A stretch of 50,401 nt of DNA from an uncultured Bacteroides sp. (lineage in GTDB: Bacteria > Bacteroidota > Bacteroidia > Bacteroidales > Bacteroidaceae). The notes under the pieces were generated by a model. It searched no databases and was not told the DNA's origin. It saw only the letters and a program-made list of their open reading frames with translations. Shown piece by piece: positions 7,685-17,210 of the stretch. Numbering within the stretch: position 1 is the first letter of the stretch; every line of letters starts with the position of its first letter. The DNA is taken from NCBI GenBank assembly GCA_944322345.1, contig CALUOO010000018.1, positions 1 to 50,401 of the forward strand. Direction: 5' to 3'. The position numbers and the translations under genes were made by a program.

Positions 7685-8740
7685 TCATTGGGTTAATAGA
7701 GATTCCCGATATGAGATCAGCAAGCCTACTACTTCGGAATAGTTTTTCCGTCCGCTTTCTATCTTGTTGCCTTTCAGATAAAGATCGTACATCCAATCCT
7801 GTACGGCGCCTATCAGCGGACTGTATTTTGCCGACCAATAGGATTGGTCTTCTTGTGCCTGTCTGATGATTTCCGGGCGGATACGTCCGAACAGCTTCTG
7901 ATACTCTTCTTCGGGCAGCAGACGGCGTGCATTGCCCATCACATGCCCCAATACGGAATAATATCCCGAGAAACGTATTTCGGGAACGGACGACCGGGTA
8001 CAGACCTGATAAGCATAGAAGTTTGCTTCTGCCTCGCTGGTGATGCCTAGCAGATGAGCCAGTTCGTGAGCATAGGTGGCTGGATAGTCGTGGGGCAGCA
8101 GATCGCCGTTCAGAGTAAATTCGCAGAAGAACGGTGCCATGCTTCCTGTCACTCCGACTTTTGATATGAGTGGGGTGAACAGCATGGTCTTTACCCGTGG
8201 GTGGGAGTGTGGAGGGCGGTGAACTCCCAGACTGTCGCTGAGTTGATGGTACAGGCGTACACTTTCGTCGCGTACCTTCTGGCGGTCAATCTCTTTTGAG
8301 GGAGTGTACGAGGCATTGAGGCGGAGTATGTAATCGTCAACAAATGTGCTGAAGGTAGTGTCGTTGTAATTTGTATATGGAATGGATGTCCGTTGGTAAA
8401 AATTGGGTTGCGAATAATTGAGTCCCCATGCCAGATAGAACCAGACATAAATCCACATCAGGTACTCTCCGTCGTGCAGGAGGATTGTTTTCCACTTCAG
8501 CTTTTTCCGTATTCTTGCGTAGAACGGGTAAATCAGAACACCTGCAATGCTCAGTGCGACGAACAAGTCGCCGATTGCAAACGGGAAGAGGGAAGAAACT
8601 CCTGACAGCAGGTAAGATATGCCGGGATATATTGTTTTCGAATAGCAGGCTGCCAGTGCAGGAACCCATTGTGTAGTCCAAACAATGAGTATCAATACTC
8701 CTAAAATAAGCCTTCTGATTTTAATGCTGTTCTTTTTCAT
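7685..8740 (-). CDS. DUF3810 membrane protein with HExxH motif
   Basis: This 351-residue protein starts at 8740 (MKKNS). An upstream in-frame ATG at 8767 overlaps the -7 promoter box and is rejected. The N-terminal third is membrane-embedded, with about three hydrophobic segments (about 8-30, 42-62 and 82-100). The C-terminal part is extracytoplasmic and contains HELAHLLG followed by EAEANFYAY, the metalloprotease-like zinc motif that defines DUF3810. The family is Bacteroidetes-specific and its substrate is unknown; a membrane-anchored zinc peptidase is the usual inference. It is a single-gene unit, separated from the lipoproteins on the left by the convergent terminator and from valS on the right by a divergent promoter region. 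Confidence 0.85.
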   Translation of the reverse strand: MKKNSIKIRRLILGVLILIVWTTQWVPALAACYSKTIYPGISYLLSGVSSLFPFAIGDLFVALSIAGVLIYPFYARIRKKLKWKTILLHDGEYLMWIYVWFYLAWGLNYSQPNFYQRTSIPYTNYNDTTFSTFVDDYILRLNASYTPSKEIDRQKVRDESVRLYHQLSDSLGVHRPPHSHPRVKTMLFTPLISKVGVTGSMAPFFCEFTLNGDLLPHDYPATYAHELAHLLGITSEAEANFYAYQVCTRSSVPEIRFSGYYSVLGHVMGNARRLLPEEEYQKLFGRIRPEIIRQAQEDQSYWSAKYSPLIGAVQDWMYDLYLKGNKIESGRKNYSEVVGLLISYRESLLTQ

Positions 8741-8764
8741 TTGCTCATGCAGGTTTGTGGAGAG

Positions 8765-8772
8765 CAAAAATA
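8765..8772 (-). promoter_or_regulatory. -7 box upstream of the DUF3810 gene
   Basis: The minus strand reads TATTTTTG, ending 24 bases before the start codon at 8740. It sets the start: the ATG at 8767 lies inside the box. Confidence 0.5.
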
Positions 8773-8824
8773 ACCAATTTGAAGCGAATGGGAAGCGGTT
8801 TTAAACGTCTTTATGAATTCGGAA

Positions 8825-8991
8825 AGGTAATAAAATACCCCCTTTATGTTTAGCTACGACATAAAGGGGGATATGTTTGCGACAAGAGCTGCATGGGGTA
8901 TGGTGAGATGAAATCATTATTAGGGGAATTTATTTGCACGCTACTTTCACAAGTATACTCCTGTCACCTCTTTAATATTGTTGCAAAGATA
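8825..8991 (-). ncRNA. Candidate small RNA upstream of DUF3810
   Basis: On the minus strand a TATCTTTG box (8984-8991) is followed by about 110 bases with no credible gene. Then comes a perfect 12-bp hairpin (arms 8838-8849 and 8859-8870, 9-base loop) followed by TATTTTATT, which looks like an intrinsic terminator. This layout of promoter, short non-coding body and terminator fits an RNA of about 150 bases. The body also contains AGTATACT, an 8-base palindrome. It could instead be a long leader of the DUF3810 mRNA with an attenuator hairpin. I do not recognise an RNA family; 6S-type RNA of Bacteroidales is one possibility to test. Confidence 0.35.
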
Positions 8992-9142
8992 ATTAGAAAA
9001 TATTTTTATATCTTACAATAAGTAATGTATATTTCTTGTTTTATAAATAATTAACATGTATAATTTGGCTTATTGGCATCTTTAGGAGAGGGGAGTTCAT
9101 CTTTGTTTTGTATAAGTTAGGGTAGAATTGAATTAAAATTAG
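8992..9142. other. AT-rich spacer between divergent promoters
   Basis: This is low-complexity AT-rich DNA between the leftward promoter at 8984-8991 and the valS promoter. No gene or repeat is visible. Confidence 0.4.
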
Positions 9143-9150
9143 TACTTTTG
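9143..9150 (+). promoter_or_regulatory. -7 box of the valS promoter
   Basis: TACTTTTG matches TAnnTTTG and ends 40 bases before the valS start. A -33 box is not clear. Confidence 0.5.
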
Positions 9151-9190
9151 CGCCATATTTTGTTGAAACTATTTATATATGTAAATCGAT

Positions 9191-11827
9191 ATGGAATTAG
9201 CAAGTAAGTACAATCCCGCTGATGTGGAGGGAAAGTGGTATCAGTATTGGCTGGACCACAAACTGTTCAGTTCGAAACCCGATGGTCGTGAACCTTACAC
9301 CGTCGTCATTCCTCCTCCCAACGTCACAGGTGTGTTACACATGGGACACATGCTTAATAATACCATTCAAGATATTCTGGTTCGTCGTGCCCGTATGGAA
9401 GGCAAGAATGCCTGCTGGGTTCCGGGAACCGACCATGCTTCTATCGCTACAGAGGCAAAGGTGGTAAACAAACTGGCAGCACAGGGAATCAAGAAGACCG
9501 ACCTGACCCGCGAGGAATTTCTGAAACATGCATGGGCATGGACAGAAGAGCATGGAGGTATCATTCTGAAACAGCTTCGTAAGCTTGGTGCTTCGTGCGA
9601 CTGGGATCGTACGGCATTTACGATGGACGAAAAACGTAGCGAGAGTGTCATCAAGGTGTTTGTAGACCTTTATAACAAGGGGCTGATCTATCGCGGTGTA
9701 CGTATGGTAAACTGGGACCCGAAGGCACTGACTGCTCTTTCGGACGAAGAGGTTATCTACAAGGAAGAACACGGTAAACTTTATTATCTCCGCTACAAGG
9801 TAGAGGGCGATCCGGAGGGAAGATATGCTGTGGTAGCAACCACCCGTCCCGAAACCATCATGGGCGATACGGCTATGTGCATCAATCCGAACGACCCGAA
9901 GAATCAGTGGCTGAAAGGGAAAAAGGTGATTGTTCCGCTGGTGGGACGTGTCATTCCGGTAATCGAAGATGAGTATGTAGACATAGAGTTCGGTACAGGA
10001 TGTTTGAAAGTGACTCCGGCTCACGATGTGAACGACTATATGCTGGGTGAAAAATACAACCTGCCGAGCATTGATATATTTAATGACAACGGAACACTGA
10101 GCGAAGCTGCCGGCATGTATGTGGGCATGGACCGCTTCGATGTTCGTAAGCAGATTGAGAAAGACCTGGATGCTGCCGGACTGTTGGAAAAGACCGAGGC
10201 TTATACCAACAAGGTTGGCTATTCGGAGCGTACCAATGTGGTAATCGAGCCGAAACTTTCCATGCAGTGGTTCCTGAAGATGCAACACTTTGCAGATATG
10301 GCGCTGCCGCCGGTGATGAATGACGAGCTGAAGTTCTATCCTGCCAAATATAAAAACACCTATAAGAACTGGCTGGAGAACATTAAAGACTGGTGTATCA
10401 GCCGTCAGCTGTGGTGGGGACACCGTATTCCGGCCTACTTTCTGCCCGAAGGCGGATATGTAGTAGCTGCTACTCCTGAAGAGGCACTGGCAAAGGCAAA
10501 AGAGAAAACAGGCAACAATGCGCTGACACAAGCCGATTTGCGCCAGGATGAGGACTGTCTGGACACATGGTTCTCTTCTTGGCTGTGGCCTATTTCGCTG
10601 TTCGACGGAATCAACAATCCCGGCAACGAAGAAATTAAATACTATTATCCTACAAGCGATCTGGTGACTGGTCCTGACATTATCTTCTTCTGGGTGGCAC
10701 GTATGATTATGGCCGGTTATGAGTATATGGGCGATATGCCGTTCAAGAACGTATACTTTACGGGAATTGTGCGCGACAAGCTGGGGCGAAAGATGTCTAA
10801 GTCACTTGGAAATTCACCCGATCCGCTCGATCTGATCGAGAAATACGGAGCCGATGGTGTCCGTATGGGAATGATGCTTTCAGCTCCTGCCGGAAACGAT
10901 ATTCTGTTTGATGATGCACTGTGCGAACAGGGACGTAACTTCTGTAACAAGATTTGGAATGCGTTCCGTCTGGTGAAAGGTTGGGAAGTAAGCGCTGATG
11001 TCGAAGTGCCCGAAGCTGCTGCACTGGCCATGAAGTGGTTTGCCTCTAAGCAAAATGCCGTGGCAGCCGAGATTGCCGATCTTTTCAGCAAGTATCGTCT
11101 GAGCGAAGCCCTGATGGCTGTCTATAAACTCTTCTGGGATGAATTCTCATCTTGGTATCTGGAGATGATTAAGCCGGCTTACGGACAGCCTATCAGTAAG
11201 CAGGTGTACGACACGACTATCGGTTTCTTCGACAACCTGCTTCATCTGCTGCACCCCTTCATGCCGTTCATCACCGAAGAATTGTGGCAGCACATCATTG
11301 ACCGTAAAGAAGGCGAGAGCCTGATGGTGAGCCCGATGACAGTGGCTTCGGAAGTAGATGAAGAACTGGTTCGTCAGTTCGAATTGGTAAAAGAGGTGAT
11401 AGCCGGTGTACGTTCCATCCGTTTGCAGAAAAATATTGCTCAGAAAGAATCATTGGAATTGCAGGTATTAGGCTCTAATCCGGTAGCGGCTTTTGATGCC
11501 GTAGTGAAGAAGATGTGCAACCTTTCTGCTATTCAAGTGACTGAAGCTAAGGCAGACGGCGCTGCAGCCTTTATGGTGGGTACAACCGAGTATGCTGTTC
11601 CTTTGGGCAACATGATTGATGTAGAAGCCGAAATAGCTCGTATGGAAGCCGAACTGAAGCATAAGGAAGGCTTCTTGCAGGGCGTCCTGAAGAAGCTGAG
11701 CAACGAGAAGTTTGTTAATAATGCTCCGGCTGCTGTCATCGAACTTGAACGCAAGAAACAGGCTGATGCTGAAAGTATCATCAGTTCTCTGAAGGAAAGC
11801 ATTGCTTCGCTGAGAGCAAAGAAATGA
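9191..11827 (+). CDS. valS: Valyl-tRNA synthetase
   Basis: This is an 878-residue class I aminoacyl-tRNA synthetase that charges tRNA-Val in the cytoplasm. The N-terminal signature [13 protein letters not shown] carries the HIGH motif as HMGH (50-53). The editing (CP1) domain follows, with [12 protein letters not shown]. The KMSKS motif is at 534-538 ([14 protein letters not shown]), then comes the anticodon-binding domain, and the last 70 residues form the ValS-type C-terminal coiled coil ([17 protein letters not shown]). Length is normal for the bacterial enzyme. It stands alone between its own promoter and a strong terminator. Confidence 0.98.
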   Translation: MELASKYNPADVEGKWYQYWLDHKLFSSKPDGREPYTVVIPPPNVTGVLHMGHMLNNTIQDILVRRARMEGKNACWVPGTDHASIATEAKVVNKLAAQGIKKTDLTREEFLKHAWAWTEEHGGIILKQLRKLGASCDWDRTAFTMDEKRSESVIKVFVDLYNKGLIYRGVRMVNWDPKALTALSDEEVIYKEEHGKLYYLRYKVEGDPEGRYAVVATTRPETIMGDTAMCINPNDPKNQWLKGKKVIVPLVGRVIPVIEDEYVDIEFGTGCLKVTPAHDVNDYMLGEKYNLPSIDIFNDNGTLSEAAGMYVGMDRFDVRKQIEKDLDAAGLLEKTEAYTNKVGYSERTNVVIEPKLSMQWFLKMQHFADMALPPVMNDELKFYPAKYKNTYKNWLENIKDWCISRQLWWGHRIPAYFLPEGGYVVAATPEEALAKAKEKTGNNALTQADLRQDEDCLDTWFSSWLWPISLFDGINNPGNEEIKYYYPTSDLVTGPDIIFFWVARMIMAGYEYMGDMPFKNVYFTGIVRDKLGRKMSKSLGNSPDPLDLIEKYGADGVRMGMMLSAPAGNDILFDDALCEQGRNFCNKIWNAFRLVKGWEVSADVEVPEAAALAMKWFASKQNAVAAEIADLFSKYRLSEALMAVYKLFWDEFSSWYLEMIKPAYGQPISKQVYDTTIGFFDNLLHLLHPFMPFITEELWQHIIDRKEGESLMVSPMTVASEVDEELVRQFELVKEVIAGVRSIRLQKNIAQKESLELQVLGSNPVAAFDAVVKKMCNLSAIQVTEAKADGAAAFMVGTTEYAVPLGNMIDVEAEIARMEAELKHKEGFLQGVLKKLSNEKFVNNAPAAVIELERKKQADAESIISSLKESIASLRAKK

Positions 11828-11855
11828 GATGGCAACATAAAGGAATAGAAACAAG

Positions 11856-11890
11856 AAAACGACTGGGAGGATGTCTCCCGGTCGTTTTTT
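11856..11890 (+). terminator. valS terminator
   Basis: Arms at 11858-11869 and 11875-11886 (AACGACTGGGAG and its complement with one G-T pair) enclose a 5-base loop and are followed by a T run. Confidence 0.85.
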
Positions 11891-11935
11891 GTTTGGCTGT
11901 ATTTGTCCTGATAAAGTAAGAACGGGGGATAAACA

Positions 11936-11975
11936 ATAAAGGTTGAATACCCTCTGAGCAGCATTCAACCTTTAT
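11936..11975 (-). terminator. Terminator of the leftward acidic-protein gene
   Basis: A perfect 13-bp inverted repeat (11936-11948 with 11963-11975) has a 14-base loop. It lies 31 bases beyond the stop of the leftward gene. Together with the valS terminator it separates two convergent genes. Confidence 0.7.
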
Positions 11976-12006
11976 GTTTATCTTATACTATGTATAGTCT
12001 TCTTTT

Positions 12007-12453
12007 TTATTTAGCCAGCAACTTCTCGAGGAAGTCGTTCAGTTCTTCATCCAGTCCTTTCAGCAATTCGTCGTCTAGTACCAAGGTATCATCGTCTACA
12101 AGCAACAGTTCTGCCACTGTCTCTTTTTCTTCGTCCACCAGAACAAATGAGTAAGGTTTCAGAATCGTGATTTTGTCAAATGTCCCGGCGTCTTTCATCT
12201 GGTGAAGGATATTGCGAATAGTCGTTTCCACTTTTTCCGTAAAATCGTCACCTTCGTAACCTGCCCATTCTTCGATCATTACATTGGATAGCTCTTCATC
12301 GTCATCATTGCAGATGCTGAGTTGTCCGGATACCGGATCTACTTGCAAATGAAAGTCGGTGACAATTGTCTGTTCGCAATTGCACTTGTATTTATCGGTT
12401 GCTTTTCGGATTGCCGATTCGATGGTAGAAATTGATTGTTGACTTACTTTCAT
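12007..12453 (-). CDS. Acidic hypothetical protein
   Basis: This 148-residue soluble protein has no signal peptide. The start at 12453 (MKVSQQ) is preferred because the ATG at 12477 lies inside the -7 box. The N-terminal half has a helix (STIESAIRKATDKY), a CNC pair (about 25-27) and strands reading DFHLQVDPVSGQLSI. The C-terminal half is strongly acidic with repeated DDD/DEE runs and ends in a leucine-rich helix. I do not recognise a family. It is a single-gene unit with its own promoter and terminator. Acidity and size would suit a binding or regulatory partner, but nothing in the neighbourhood shows for what. Confidence 0.7.
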   Translation of the reverse strand: MKVSQQSISTIESAIRKATDKYKCNCEQTIVTDFHLQVDPVSGQLSICNDDDEELSNVMIEEWAGYEGDDFTEKVETTIRNILHQMKDAGTFDKITILKPYSFVLVDEEKETVAELLLVDDDTLVLDDELLKGLDEELNDFLEKLLAK

Positions 12454-12474
12454 AATTCCTTCTTTTTTACACCT

Positions 12475-12482
12475 CAAAGGTA
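12475..12482 (-). promoter_or_regulatory. -7 box of the acidic-protein gene
   Basis: The minus strand reads TACCTTTG, 21 bases upstream of the start at 12453, and it overlaps the longer alternative start at 12477. Confidence 0.55.
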
Positions 12483-12513
12483 TGAAAAAAAGATAATTCC
12501 AATCTTTTTTTTG

Positions 12514-13635
12514 CTAAAAATCCTCATTAAATCGTTTCATTTGGATGTTTAGCTTGTATGCAACGGCTTTTCTCTTTTTCAATTCCTCAAGATATTGGGT
12601 AATAAGATAGTAGTTTTCGGAGATACGTATTGTGCCGCTGTCTGCTTTTTGAGGTTCGTTAATGTGTTCTATCTGCTCAACCAGTTCTTTAGCTTTAAGT
12701 GCCCATTCTTCTGCCTGAGCAAAGTTGTCTTTCATCTCGTAATAGAGGGCGATGTTGAAGGCTGCTTGCATCTTCTTTTTCCGTTGCTTGGTATTGTCGT
12801 ATATCAGTTTCCACTGTTCATACGCTTTGTCCCAATTATTCTCACGGACGTAGATTCCCCCGTCTCGCATCTGTGCACTTCCTCCATTGTAGAAATATCT
12901 TACTCCACTTTTCCATGTCGGCACAATATACCGTGTGGGAATAGTTCCCGCAAACTGGGCTCCTTCTGCCAGAATTCGTGAATCGGGAGGCATGCGTCGG
13001 CTGGCATCCATGGTGGTCCCTCCGATTTCTTCCCAAAAAATACTGTCGGATGGAGTCAGGGTATTCATCGGGCCATTCCGTTCGGGGAGATAGATGCTGA
13101 AGGTTGGATAGGCTTTCAAGTCGATAGTTCCCGAAAACCAGTCGAAATCGGGCATGTATGAAACTACTTCTGTCGTTTTAAGTAATACGTTCTCAATAGC
13201 TACAATAAAATCCACTTGAAGGTCGGAGGTGAGTTTTTCTATTTCCTGTGGACTAAGTTTGCTTTCACGCTCGTATACATCGTTTGCTCTTAATGCAGAG
13301 TCGCATATCACTACAGTTTCAAAGTAGTTTTGATCGGCAATGTCTTGTGCTAATGATTCTGCTACGACAGCAGGATCTACATAGGCATATCCTATTACTC
13401 TTTTGGTCTCCAGATTATAGTTGCCGTTTCTGGGCTTTTTCTCTTCCGTTATCAGCTTGTTGTCGGGCGTAGTTGTTGAATTGTTTACAATCCCTATTCT
13501 CCGGAAACTGGAGGGGAAAGTCAGTTCGGCTGGTTGCAGATAGTCAATAGAAATTTGCTCTAAAGTTTGGCAACTTCCTAAGATGACAAGAAGCAGGAGC
13601 AGAATCCCTGTTATTGATAGGCTAGCCTTTCTCAT
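12514..13635 (-). CDS. DUF6340-family lipoprotein with TPR-like C-terminus
   Basis: This is a 373-residue protein with a signal peptide and lipobox (VILGSC). The mature N-terminal region (about 30-150) reads as an alpha/beta domain, with FRRIGIVNNS, a long helix and FIVAIENVLL, as in the Bacteroidales family DUF6340. The C-terminal third (about 265-345) is helical, with repeating NWDKAYEQWK, AAFNIALYYEMKDNFAQAEEWALKAKEL and related segments, that is, two TPR-like repeats. It is likely anchored in the outer membrane facing the periplasm. It is transcribed leftward from its own promoter and separated from secA by a terminator. No function is known. Confidence 0.75.
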   Translation of the reverse strand: MRKASLSITGILLLLLVILGSCQTLEQISIDYLQPAELTFPSSFRRIGIVNNSTTTPDNKLITEEKKPRNGNYNLETKRVIGYAYVDPAVVAESLAQDIADQNYFETVVICDSALRANDVYERESKLSPQEIEKLTSDLQVDFIVAIENVLLKTTEVVSYMPDFDWFSGTIDLKAYPTFSIYLPERNGPMNTLTPSDSIFWEEIGGTTMDASRRMPPDSRILAEGAQFAGTIPTRYIVPTWKSGVRYFYNGGSAQMRDGGIYVRENNWDKAYEQWKLIYDNTKQRKKKMQAAFNIALYYEMKDNFAQAEEWALKAKELVEQIEHINEPQKADSGTIRISENYYLITQYLEELKKRKAVAYKLNIQMKRFNEDF

Positions 13636-13660
13636 AGCACTAATCTTTTTTGTTATAAGA

Positions 13661-13668
13661 CAAAGATA
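13661..13668 (-). promoter_or_regulatory. -7 box of the DUF6340 lipoprotein gene
   Basis: The minus strand reads TATCTTTG, 25 bases upstream of the start codon at 13635. Confidence 0.6.
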
Positions 13669-13689
13669 TTGTTTTTTTGCATGATAAAG

Positions 13690-13724
13690 AAAGCCCCAAA
13701 CAGTTTTTTACCATTTGGGGCTTT
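13690..13724 (-). terminator. secA terminator
   Basis: A perfect 11-bp stem (AAAGCCCCAAA at 13690-13700 with 13714-13724) has a 13-base loop. In the leftward direction it is followed by CTTTATC. It lies about 75 bases beyond the secA stop. Confidence 0.75.
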
Positions 13725-13798
13725 TCTTATTTCGTTATTAAACAAATTTGTAGCGAAGAAGCGTTTTTTATAAGCATCTTCGTTTTCAGTATTTTTGT

Positions 13799-16700
13799 TT
13801 AAGCATTGCGTCCGTGACAGTTCTTATATTTTTTGCCGCTTCCGCATGGACATGGATCGTTGCGTCCGATTGTCTTTTCAGCTCTGATCGGTTCGCGTTT
13901 GGGCTGTTCGCGAGTGTCCTGACGGGCAGCAGCCTGTTGGTTCGGGTCATTCAGATCTTGTTTCTGTTCGCGGTATTTGCTCATGTCATGACGTTGTTCA
14001 GGAGCAGCCTGACGTACTTCTACTCGACGTGCTTCTTGGTTATCAGCAGGTGCTTCCTGTACAGGAATCTGACCACGCATCAGGATAGATACGGTTTGAT
14101 TGTTGATCTTGTTCACCATCGTGTCGAACAGGTTGACTGACTCCAGCTTGTAAATCAACAGCGGATCTTTCTGTTCGTAGCTTGCGTTTTGTACAGAATG
14201 CTTCAGTTCATCTAATTCGCGTAAGTTTTCTTTCCATGCTTCGTCGATAACGTGCAGCAGGATTGATTTCTCGAACGATTTTACCACTTCTTTACATTCT
14301 GATTCGTATGCGGCTTTCAGGTTGCATGAGATGTTGTACATGCGCTTACCGTCGGTGATAGGAATCAGGATGTTTTCATACATGTGTCCCTGATTTTCGT
14401 ACACTTGCTTGATTACAGGATTGGCAATCTGTGCCAAACGTTCAGTCTTGCGTTTGAAGTTCTCCATTGCAATAGAGAATGCTTTTTCGGCCAGCTTGTC
14501 TTTCTTTTCGTTTTTGAATTCCTCTTCGCTGAAGGGGCATTCCATGGCCAGTGTCTGAAGCATTTCCATCTTGCAGCCTTCGAAATCGTTGTTTTCGATG
14601 GCGTTTGCACAGCGATCCCAAATCATGTTGACGATATCCATACCGATACGTTCACCCATTAGGGCATGGCGACGTTTGGTGTAGACTACTGTACGTTGTT
14701 TGTTCATTACGTCGTCATATTCCAACAAACGCTTACGAATACCGAAGTTGTTCTCTTCTACCTTCTTCTGAGCGCGCTCGATAGAGTTGGAAATCATCTT
14801 GTGCTCAATCATTTCGCCTTCTTGGAAGCCGAGCTTATCCATTACGCTTGCAATACGGTCGGAAGAGAACAGACGCATCAGGTTGTCTTCCAATGACACA
14901 AAGAATACTGAAGAACCCGGGTCTCCCTGACGACCTGCACGACCTCGTAACTGGCGGTCTACACGGCGTGACTCATGGCGTTCTGTACCGATAATGGCAA
15001 GACCACCGGCTGCTTTTACTTCAGGGCTCAGCTTGATATCCGTACCACGACCTGCCATGTTGGTAGCAATGGTCACCGTACTGCTTTGTCCGGCTTGTGC
15101 AACGATGTCTGCTTCTTTCTGGTGCAGTTTAGCGTTCAATACGTTGTGGGGTATTTTACGCATGGTCAGCATCTTACTCAGCATTTCCGAGATTTCGACA
15201 GAGGTAGTACCCACCAATACGGGGCGTCCGGCCTGTACCATCTTTTCGATCTCTTCGATTACGGCTTTATATTTTTCGCGTTTTGTTTTGTAAACGCGGT
15301 CGTTCATGTCTTTGCGGGCAATCGGGCGGTTGGTCGGGATTACTACTACGTCCAGCTTGTAGATGTCCCAGAATTCACCTGCTTCCGTTTCGGCTGTACC
15401 GGTCATACCCGACAGCTTGTGATACATACGGAAGTAGTTCTGCAGGGTAATCGTTGCAAATGTCTGTGTGGCAGCTTCCACTTTTACACGTTCCTTTGCT
15501 TCGATAGCCTGATGCAGTCCGTCTGAGTAGCGGCGGCCTTCCATGATACGTCCTGTCTGCTCGTCTACAATCTTCACCTGTCCGTCTATCACTACATATT
15601 CGTCGTCTTTTTCGAACATGGTGTATGCTTTCAGAAGCTGGTTGATGGTATGTACACGTTCCGACTTGATGGCATAATTGGTGAGCAGTGCATCCTTCTT
15701 TTGCAGCTTTTCTTCTTCTGTAAGTCCGGGGACGTTTTCCAGTTCGGAAAGCTGTGCGGCAATATCCGGCAGAACAAACAGAGTTGAGTCTTCAGAATTC
15801 CCGGTGATCAGGTCGATACCTTTATCTGTCAGGTCTACACTGTTCAGCTTTTCATCGATGACGAAGTACAATGGGTCTGTCACCTCATGCATACGTTTGT
15901 TATTCTGCTCCATGTAGATCTCTTCGGTTTTCAGCATACCAGCCTTGATACCCTGTTCACTAAGGAACTTGATCAGAGCCTTATTTTTCGGTAATGCCTT
16001 ATGACTTCTGTATAGGGCAAGGAATCCTTCTTCCACCTCTTTTTTGTCTTCCGAAGCAATCAGTCTCTTGGCTTCTGTCAGATATTTGGTTGCCAATCCT
16101 TTCTGTGCTTCTACCAGACGCTCTACCAGCGGGCGTAATTGCTCGAACAGTTGGTCGTCTCCCTTGGGCACCGGACCAGAGATGATCAGCGGAGTACGGG
16201 CATCGTCAATCAATACCGAGTCTACCTCGTCCACAATGGCATAGTTGTGCTGACGTTGTACGAGGTCTTTCGGGCTGATGGCCATGTTGTCGCGCAGATA
16301 GTCGAAACCGAATTCGTTGTTTGTTCCGAAAGTGATGTCGGCCATGTAGGCACGGCGACGTGCATCGGAGTTTGGCTGGTGTTTGTCGATACAGTCAACG
16401 CTCAATCCATGGAACATATAAAGTGGTCCCATCCATTCGGAGTCACGTTTTGCCAGATAATCGTTTACTGTTACCACGTGTACACCGTTTCCGGTCAGTG
16501 CATTCAGGAATACAGGCAATGTAGCAACAAGGGTTTTTCCTTCACCGGTTGCCATTTCGGCAATTTTACCCTTGTGCAGTACGACACCACCAAACAGCTG
16601 TACATCGTAGTGTACCATGTTCCATGTAGTTTCGTTTCCACCTGCTACCCAATGGTTCTGGTAGATTGCTTTGTCTCCCTCGATGCGTACGAAGTCTTTA

Positions 16701-17122
16701 GTGGTGGCAAGCTGACGGTCGAAATCGGTTGCTGTCACTACTATTTCTTCATTTTCAGTGAATCGTTTGGCAGTTGCCTTTACTATAGAAAAAGCTACGG
16801 GCAGAACATCGTCCAATGCTTTTTCGTATTTTTCCAGAATCTCTTTTTCTATTTTATCTATCTTGTTGAATACCTCTTCGCGGTCTTCCAATTCCAGACT
16901 CTCTATGCTTGCTTTCAGTTCTTCTACTTTTGCCCGTTCGGCGCTTGCTGATTCGCGTATGTATTTTTTCAGTTCCTCAGTCTTTGCACGCAGAGCGTCG
17001 TTGTCCAATGCTTCAATAGCCGGATAAGCAGCCTTTATCTTGTCTACCCACGGCTTGATTTCTTTCATATCACGGGTAGATTTGTTCCCGAAGATTGAAC
17101 TTAAAAATTCAGTAAATCCCAT
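13799..17122 (-). CDS. secA: Preprotein translocase ATPase SecA
   Basis: This 1107-residue motor drives preproteins through SecYEG. Visible features in order: the N-terminal [13 protein letters not shown]; Walker [10 protein letters not shown] (about residue 190); the DEAD-type box [20 protein letters not shown]; the preprotein cross-linking region; the second motor domain with [12 protein letters not shown] and [14 protein letters not shown]; the helical scaffold; and a C-terminal zinc-binding tail ([16 protein letters not shown]) that binds SecB or phospholipid. It is about 200 residues longer than the E. coli protein, which is usual in Bacteroidetes. It is transcribed alone from a TAACTTTG promoter. 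SecG is also encoded in this window at 37011. Confidence 0.98.
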   Translation of the reverse strand: MGFTEFLSSIFGNKSTRDMKEIKPWVDKIKAAYPAIEALDNDALRAKTEELKKYIRESASAERAKVEELKASIESLELEDREEVFNKIDKIEKEILEKYEKALDDVLPVAFSIVKATAKRFTENEEIVVTATDFDRQLATTKDFVRIEGDKAIYQNHWVAGGNETTWNMVHYDVQLFGGVVLHKGKIAEMATGEGKTLVATLPVFLNALTGNGVHVVTVNDYLAKRDSEWMGPLYMFHGLSVDCIDKHQPNSDARRRAYMADITFGTNNEFGFDYLRDNMAISPKDLVQRQHNYAIVDEVDSVLIDDARTPLIISGPVPKGDDQLFEQLRPLVERLVEAQKGLATKYLTEAKRLIASEDKKEVEEGFLALYRSHKALPKNKALIKFLSEQGIKAGMLKTEEIYMEQNNKRMHEVTDPLYFVIDEKLNSVDLTDKGIDLITGNSEDSTLFVLPDIAAQLSELENVPGLTEEEKLQKKDALLTNYAIKSERVHTINQLLKAYTMFEKDDEYVVIDGQVKIVDEQTGRIMEGRRYSDGLHQAIEAKERVKVEAATQTFATITLQNYFRMYHKLSGMTGTAETEAGEFWDIYKLDVVVIPTNRPIARKDMNDRVYKTKREKYKAVIEEIEKMVQAGRPVLVGTTSVEISEMLSKMLTMRKIPHNVLNAKLHQKEADIVAQAGQSSTVTIATNMAGRGTDIKLSPEVKAAGGLAIIGTERHESRRVDRQLRGRAGRQGDPGSSVFFVSLEDNLMRLFSSDRIASVMDKLGFQEGEMIEHKMISNSIERAQKKVEENNFGIRKRLLEYDDVMNKQRTVVYTKRRHALMGERIGMDIVNMIWDRCANAIENNDFEGCKMEMLQTLAMECPFSEEEFKNEKKDKLAEKAFSIAMENFKRKTERLAQIANPVIKQVYENQGHMYENILIPITDGKRMYNISCNLKAAYESECKEVVKSFEKSILLHVIDEAWKENLRELDELKHSVQNASYEQKDPLLIYKLESVNLFDTMVNKINNQTVSILMRGQIPVQEAPADNQEARRVEVRQAAPEQRHDMSKYREQKQDLNDPNQQAAARQDTREQPKREPIRAEKTIGRNDPCPCGSGKKYKNCHGRNA

Positions 17123-17167
17123 TTGTATTGTTATGTTTATTGTTATCGGATAAATTTAAATTTTGCA

Positions 17168-17175
17168 CAAAGTTA
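17168..17175 (-). promoter_or_regulatory. -7 box of the secA promoter
   Basis: The minus strand reads TAACTTTG, 45 bases upstream of the secA start codon. Confidence 0.6.
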
Positions 17176-17210
17176 CACTATTTTTCTGAGTTTTAAGCAA
17201 ATCCGAAGAT

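Noticed and set aside
9335-10531. 398-codon open frame antisense to valS
   Set aside because: It lies wholly inside valS, whose motifs are unmistakable; long antisense frames are a codon-bias effect.
16139-16951. 270-codon open frame antisense to secA
   Set aside because: It lies wholly inside secA and shows no domain pattern.
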